Positions 58,267 to 64,000 of a DNA stretch of 64,000 nt are shown piece after piece. The stretch covers positions 434,001 to 498,000 of the forward strand of contig JAIXMG010000010.1 of assembly GCA_025201345.1 (NCBI GenBank), given 5' to 3'. How positions within the stretch are numbered: position 1 is the stretch's first letter; each line of letters opens with the position of its first letter. Both the position numbers and the translations under genes were made by a program. The stretch is from Thamnidium elegans. Its lineage: Eukaryota; Mucoromycota; Mucoromycetes; Mucorales; Mucoraceae. Under the pieces are notes generated by a model, which was given only the letters and a program-made list of their open reading frames with translations, had not been told where the DNA came from and searched no databases.

Positions 58267-59902
58267 ATTTAATAGATTTTTTGTATTAATTGATTTTAAT
58301 AATTAAAAAAAAAGAATTCGTCTTGTCAAGTCCTCTTTTTATATGAGAATCATAATGGTTAACTTGACGTCATGTCAACTCCGTAAAAGGGAAGAAGTAT
58401 TTTTATTTTTATTTTTGACATTCGTCATTGTGATTACACTTTTTCTTGACCGCCGTTTAAAATATAAAAGATGCATGAAATACTCAATTCGAACAAAAAA
58501 GAAGAAAAATATCAATAGTTTAAACGTATATAAAGAGAGAAATATTTAAAATGTTCGAGCCTTTTGGATAGAATGCTTAAAGCCAGAAAAGAAAAATTGG
58601 TTTTTTTGAGCGACTTGTAAGTTGCTGGACTCAAAGTTTTGATTTATGTCTCCTTTAAAAGTTTAGTGAAAAAAAACATTTAGTTACAGATAAAAAACCT
58701 TTACATCATTAAACACGCAAAAAAAATATAAACCCGCAAATTGGTACTCCTTTAATGGGAGTGTAGTGCGCGTTTTTCTTGTGCAAACTAAATATTTGTC
58801 TATCCCAGGCTGGTGTGACATATTATTTCGTAAAACAGTATTACTTTCTACACGTGATATCATTTGTTATATATTGGCTTAAGCATTTAAGTTCTGAAAA
58901 AAAGCCTCGATGGCTGATCCGGACCTGATGATACAATACGGAAGATACCTTTTATGGTGATTTTATTTTATTTCAGTGAATCATAGCGCTACTGCATATC
59001 CTGAACTTCCAGTATTATATATAAAAGGCACTTTCCGGCACAATATAAACAATGTCAACATCAGTTAGAAAGACGTTTTTGAGAGGTGAAGCAGACAAGA
59101 CATAAAATGAACATAGTCCCTAGTAGTAGTTTTTTTTTCGTTCGATTTTCATCTTGTTAAAATTCGTTGAATAGACAAGCTTCAATCTTTCTATTAAGTG
59201 ACTTTGTACATATTAACATAAAATAGATTTAGACAAAAAGGCTTATATATAAAGATTCTGTGCATTGATACCTTTTTGTTTCCTAATAGTATACATTTGT
59301 TTGTAGGTTTTTTGATGACACATAAAATCGTGCATTTTGTCGGGTCGTCTGAGTACCATACGGTTACTACGTCTATTAACTTATTACATCCTCTCATAGT
59401 TGGAATATTTAAACTATTACAGTAAACTCAGTGGGTCTAAATAGTGATATTTCTAAAATGCACACAATTAATACAATTTGTAGCGTATCTATCTATTAGA
59501 ATAAAGAACACAACAAAAATTTTTTTTCTGGTTTTGTTTATGCTCAGCCTAAGGCCAGTACTACCATCAATCGGAAAAATCTTAAAAAACAAACAATAAT
59601 AAATTTGCAGCTGAGATATCTAGATCCACGCTCTGAAGATTTATGTACCTTTTTTTTTTTTTTTTTTTTTTTTTGGAACATAAATTCACAGCTTAAAGTT
59701 TTATATGGCTTGTAAAAAAAAGGCTGGGGCATTTGTACAACGTACACGATCCAGTAAAAAGCCTTGTACTGGAGTCAAATTATAAAACAGCTTTAGTTAT
59801 TAATAGTATTGTGGCAGTGCTATAAAAAAAAACTGTATATAAGCAAGGCAATTGACTTTTCAATTTTTTTTTTATTTGAAAAGAAAGCCGACTTCAATAT
59901 AA
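58267..59902. other. Intergenic upstream of CsbD-like and M13 genes
   Basis: Divergent 1.6-kb spacer, AT-rich, with a T tract about 59650-59674. Apart from promoters for the two flanking genes nothing can be assigned. Confidence 0.5.
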
Positions 59903-62736
59903 ATGCCCCCTGCGCTCTCTCTATTAGCTCGACAAGCTGCTGCTTCTAACGTATGCACTACCCCTTTGTGCCACGCCATCGGAAATGAATTCGCACAATA
60001 TGTCAACTTGAATGTTGATCCCTGTTCTGATTTTTTCGAATACAGTTGTAAGTTAGTTTTATATTAAATTAATTCGTATGTTACTAAAAAAAAAATAACC
60101 TCTTCCGTTTAGGTGGCGCTTGGGTAACATCGGATGAAATTGAAAGGGAAAACGAAGGTACGTACAAAAACTTATTCTGTAGCATAAGTAATGTTGTTAA
60201 CCTTGTATTCTGTATTTTATAGCGACTAATATATATGCACTTAGTTCAGGGGATAGTCTTCAAAATATCATTTCGTTTTTAAACGGTACTTTTGAAGAGC
60301 TTACTGAAATCATCAAGACAGAAGATGCCAGCGTACATTCTCAAGACAAGGCAGAAACAGACAAAAATAATTTTCTGATTGCCAAAAATTATTACGACTC
60401 GTGTTTAAATGATGAAGCTCGTCTTGCTACTGGCGCTACGCCCATTTTCCCTATAATTGCCGAAATCGAAAACTCATTCTTCCCTATTGATATGCCTGTT
60501 AGCCCCCAAAATATGGCCGAGGCCCTTGCTTCTTCAACAGCCTACGGAATTCAGACTATTTTTAAGTTCTTGAGAGAGTATGGACCTTATAACCGAGATT
60601 ATAAGGCAGCTTTCATTTTGGGCTTAGACTATGAAGTAGCAATTTCCGGAAATAATCAAAGATCTGAACTTTATTATCGCGCATTCCTTACTGATATGTT
60701 GAGCTCAACTCTCGGTGATTCCTCTCAAGATGAAGCTTACAATGCCTTGGTCAAGCAAGAAAGTCAAATAAGTAATATGACTCTTTGGTCTGCTTCCAAA
60801 ATCCAAAGCGCTATTACGAATATGATTGAATTTGAAAAGAAAATGGTGGAAATTACGACCAAGTACGTATATTAAAAACTATATGAATTTTCATAATTTT
60901 TAAACATTATTTATTTATATAGGTTTAATGAACAGATCGAAAGCGAGGAAAACACTGACAGTGAAGCCAGTACCGATGCTAGTACCGGAGATATCGATGC
61001 TAATACTGAAAGCAGTGAAGATATCAGTTTACTAAAACTTAATCTCAATGGGTTGAAAGCCAGCAGCAAAACTATTGATTGGGAACATTTCTTTAGTCTT
61101 ATGGTTTCACCTGAGTACGCTACCGGTAATTCGACCGTGATTTTTGCAGAAGAACATCTTGCAATGATTGATGAGTTGATATCTTCGACCTCCGTACACG
61201 TTTTGCAAGAATACTGGATCATTCAAACCGTGGGACAAATGTATAGCCGTATAAATGTTCCCAACGTTTTAGAAGTTTCCCCTCCTAGCAGCGTAGAAAC
61301 AGAACCATTTTTCGATGCGACTTATGTTAAAGAGCCTTCCCCAATAACGGATCAGATGATTTGTGGTGAAGAAACTAGCAGAACATTCTATGATATTATT
61401 GGTCGTTTCTTCGCTTTACAAACTCTTGGTGCCTCTAAAGAAAAGGAGGAAGCTGACCAATTTGTTGACAGTATTCATCAATCATGGCTCGCCGATTTAC
61501 CTAACACTTCTTGGCTCGATGATGCCACCAAGACAAAGGTCATAGAAAAGGTATTTTTGCATCGTATATCTATACATAAGTATATTAAAGGAAATAAGTA
61601 TTAATCAATTTGATTTACAGATTCAAGCCTTGAAAAAGAAGGTTGCTTATAGTACCACTAATATTGATTGGAGAGATCCTTCTTCCATTGAGGCCTATTA
61701 TACGGGAATCAGTATAAATGGCGTATATCTTGAAAATTACTATTCTACCGTAGCTTGGAAAAATTATAAACTTTGGAAAGCTTTGGCGAATAAGGTCGAT
61801 GGATACGAATGGTCCGAAGAGAACTATCCTGAACAAGTCAATGCATTCTACCTTCCAACCACTAATTCCGTAAGCATATATTTATTTATCTTTTTGTATT
61901 AATGCAGATTTTAATAAGCTTATCCTAGATTGAAATTCCTATTGGTAACTTTCGCAAGCCTTTCTATAGTCCTGACTACCCTAAATATCTCAATTATGGT
62001 AACCTGGGTCAAACTGTAGGACATGAATTAGTGGTAAGACTAAAATATGTATTCTTGAGATTTGGATATAGAAGCTAGTTAACTCACAAACATATATCAT
62101 ATAGCATTCTCTTGATAGTGACGGTCGATTTTACGATGCTCAGGGATATCAATCTGACTGGTTTTCTAAAGAGTCTAGTACGGAATACGATAGAAAGGCA
62201 CAATGTTTCGTTGAACAATACAATAATTTCACTCTTGGTGCAGATGATGGCATTAGATATCCTGTTAATGGAGTGGTACGTCGTATCCCATCTATTGTCT
62301 TTGTGAATCTAACAAAAACTTTATTTTATTATTAGGCTGGATTAGGAGAAAATATTGCTGATGTTGGAGGAATGGAAATTGCATATAGAGCTTATCATAG
62401 ATATTTAGAAACGGCTGGTATAACTGAGCAGACATTGCCAGGGTTTGAAAATGTTACTCCTGATCAGCTATTTTTTATTAACAGTGTGGTATTTACTTGC
62501 TCCACAGAAAAGAAGGGTGATGTCAAAAGTAACTTAGAGGTATAGATAACACATATGAAGTTGACTGAGATGACTTAAATATCTTACGGATTTTAACTTT
62601 ATTATAGTTACGGACACACTCCCCCAGTTACTTTAGAAACATTGGAACCATGCAGAATAGTGTAGAGTTTGCTAAGGCATTTAATTGTCCTATTGGATCT
62701 CCTATGAACCCTGAAGCTAAATGTTCAATTTGGTAA
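59903..62736 (+). CDS. M13 family zinc metallopeptidase (neprilysin/ECE-like)
   Basis: Predicted 771 residues in nine exons: 59903-60047, 60113-60157, 60223-60862, 60923-61550, 61621-61869, 61929-62033, 62105-62275, 62336-62539, 62608-62736. M13 features: N-terminal [27 protein letters not shown], zinc motif HELVH (H601, E602, H605, split by an intron after V604), third ligand in GENIADVGG (E666) and C-terminal end CSIW. Catalytic residues are complete, so it should be an active oligopeptidase. An acidic insert of about 30 residues ([20 protein letters not shown]) interrupts the N-terminal lobe near residues 281-310. A classical N-terminal membrane anchor is not visible; the short N-terminus [15 protein letters not shown] could be a weak signal or nothing, so location is uncertain. 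Confidence 0.92.
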
Positions 62737-63845
62737 AGAAAATGTACTTTTTTTCTTCTTGTAAAATACTTGTACTTTAGTATATGTTATCACACCTAAA
62801 TAAAAAACAGTCTTCTTTAATTATATGCGTATAGCCTTTTTCTTTTTTTTCTATATGTCTTTACTCAAAATCAAAATGATATTGCCACATGGTAACTTTA
62901 AATAAATATGTTTGAAACCTTAAATTTGATTCGGTTCTTACACTGAAAAGGACAAAAGGGGGCTTTTTATCCTAATAACCAAAGCTTTCAGGTACAATAC
63001 GTCATAAAAAAAATAAGCGTGGATTTGGATCGGTTGATTCAAGTGTCGAGACATTTAAATACAAAATAAGAAATTTGATTTGCTTTAATCTTCCTTTTAT
63101 TATAAATCAGCGAAAAATAGTTAAAATAAAATAAGAAATAAAATAGTTAAAATTAAAATAAAGTAAAATAAGAAATAAAATAAAATAAGGTATATAAATA
63201 AAGTTTTTCTTGACTTCTTGTATAAGATCAATCTTCGAGCAAGGGAAATCATATTTCTTATTTTGTATTTTCATGTCTAAATAAACAACTGTGCCAATTT
63301 ATGACTTCCAACAATAACAGATACTTTACATGTAAAAACGACTTTTTTCTTAATATCGCAAGAAATATAAATATCACGATGATTAAATAAATCCTTTTTA
63401 TCATGGTTGAATAAACCCGTTTTATCATAGTTAAATAAACCCCTTTTTGTCATTAAATTAACCTATATATCCCATCCTTTTTTTTAACAATGAATTTATA
63501 TACAAGCAAGTACGTTTTATATAATCAAATGTCTACATATTCCAAAAAGAGCTTTCCTATGATATGGTGGTGTGCCAGAAATTTCCCTAAATTGGCACTA
63601 GTGATGTAAATGGTGGTGTACCCATTGAACTCTCATACCAGCATGAGTTTCACAATTATCTTTCGTGTGGGGTCGCCATCGTTAATTTAGAGGAATATGA
63701 TTACAATTAAAAATGGTACTTGATAGTTAAAAAGTATAATATAATAGTTATTTTATATAAAAAAAAGAGGGCACAAACAGTCAGATTCTATACTTCTGAT
63801 TCAATCGCTGCTCATTTGAAAAAAATATAATGCTACTAGATAGAT
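62737..63845. other. Intergenic with simple repeats
   Basis: 3' flank of the M13 gene, then AT-rich DNA with an irregular AAAATAAG-type array (about 63118-63190) and a short tandem repeat at 63380-63452. No gene. Confidence 0.5.
63380..63452 (+). repeat. Three tandem copies of a 24-25 nt unit
   Basis: Units start at 63380, 63404 and 63428, each reading TxxTTxAATAAAxCCxTTTT followed by xTCA, with a partial fourth after it. Confidence 0.85.
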
Positions 63846-64000
63846 ATGACGACTAGGCAATCCAAAAAATTTGCAAGGCAGCCCTCTGTCGAAACAGACC
63901 ATGTCACACAATTAGCTTCAGATGCAAAATCCTTTTGCGATACGATTGAGTGCTAATTTCAAAAGGTAGTCAACGAAGGTGATAGAAAACGCCAACTGAA
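63846..64000 (+). pseudogene. Possible gene start or decayed ORF at the window edge
   Basis: An ATG at 63846 opens a 36-codon frame (MTTRQSKKFARQPSVETDHV, then TQLASDAKSFCDTIEC) closed by TAA at 63954-63956. The same frame then continues FQKVVNEGDRKRQL to the end of the window. Good coding character on both sides of the stop suggests a decayed gene, or a gene whose stop is removed by splicing. The family is not recognised. Confidence 0.3.

Overview
This window looks like nuclear DNA of a filamentous early-diverging fungus, most likely a Mucoromycota/Mucorales member. The base composition is strongly AT-rich. Genes carry many short GT-AG introns (about 50-110 nt) with TACTAAC-like branch points. 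Long A or T homopolymers are everywhere. The protein set is fungal, and several genes match families common in Mucorales. Exon-intron structures below were derived by eye from reading frames, splice consensus and protein family conservation; no alignment or RNA data were available.

Layout. 0-1.8 kb: 3' part of a bZIP/DUF3425 transcription factor. 1.8-4.1 kb: transposon debris, a decayed Tc1-type transposase and a truncated retroelement ORF1. 4.4-11.1 kb: two tandem paralogues of a secreted/membrane kelch protein with the same nine-exon structure. 12.6-20.7 kb: a dense housekeeping/signalling block with a cyclin-fold protein, a TB2/DP1/HVA22 (Yop1/REEP-like) protein, a kelch-BTB protein, a Cla4-type PAK kinase and an NCBP3-like protein. 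20.7-24.6 kb is a near-empty gap. 24.6-34.3 kb: a Ran1-like kinase, the mitochondrial processing peptidase alpha subunit, a truncated DBP5-like pseudogene, a rolling-stone/FAR-17a-like membrane protein and a PXA/nexin-C protein. 35.5-41.8 kb: a large serine-rich protein with a divergent kinase domain, a PP1 inhibitor-3 (Ypi1) homologue and a ThrE/Prm10-like transporter. 41.8-52.4 kb is gene-poor: decayed ORFs, dispersed and diverged repeats, and one uncharacterised multi-exon gene with an apparent frameshift. 52.8-62.7 kb: an unusual ubiquitin-like-eS31 fusion, an Integrator subunit 3 homologue, a CsbD-like stress protein and an M13 metallopeptidase. The right end is repeat-rich and holds a possible gene fragment.

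Most genes are unrelated housekeeping functions and form no operon-like pathway. The least ordinary observations are: the ubiquitin-like domain of the eS31 fusion, which has lost most ubiquitin-defining residues; the kinase whose catalytic loop lacks exactly the HR of HRD; three candidate GC-AG introns; homopolymer tracts placed directly after 5' splice sites; and the uncharacterised 45.3-47.0 kb gene, with a faint nuclease-like core, lying in a graveyard of related-looking debris.
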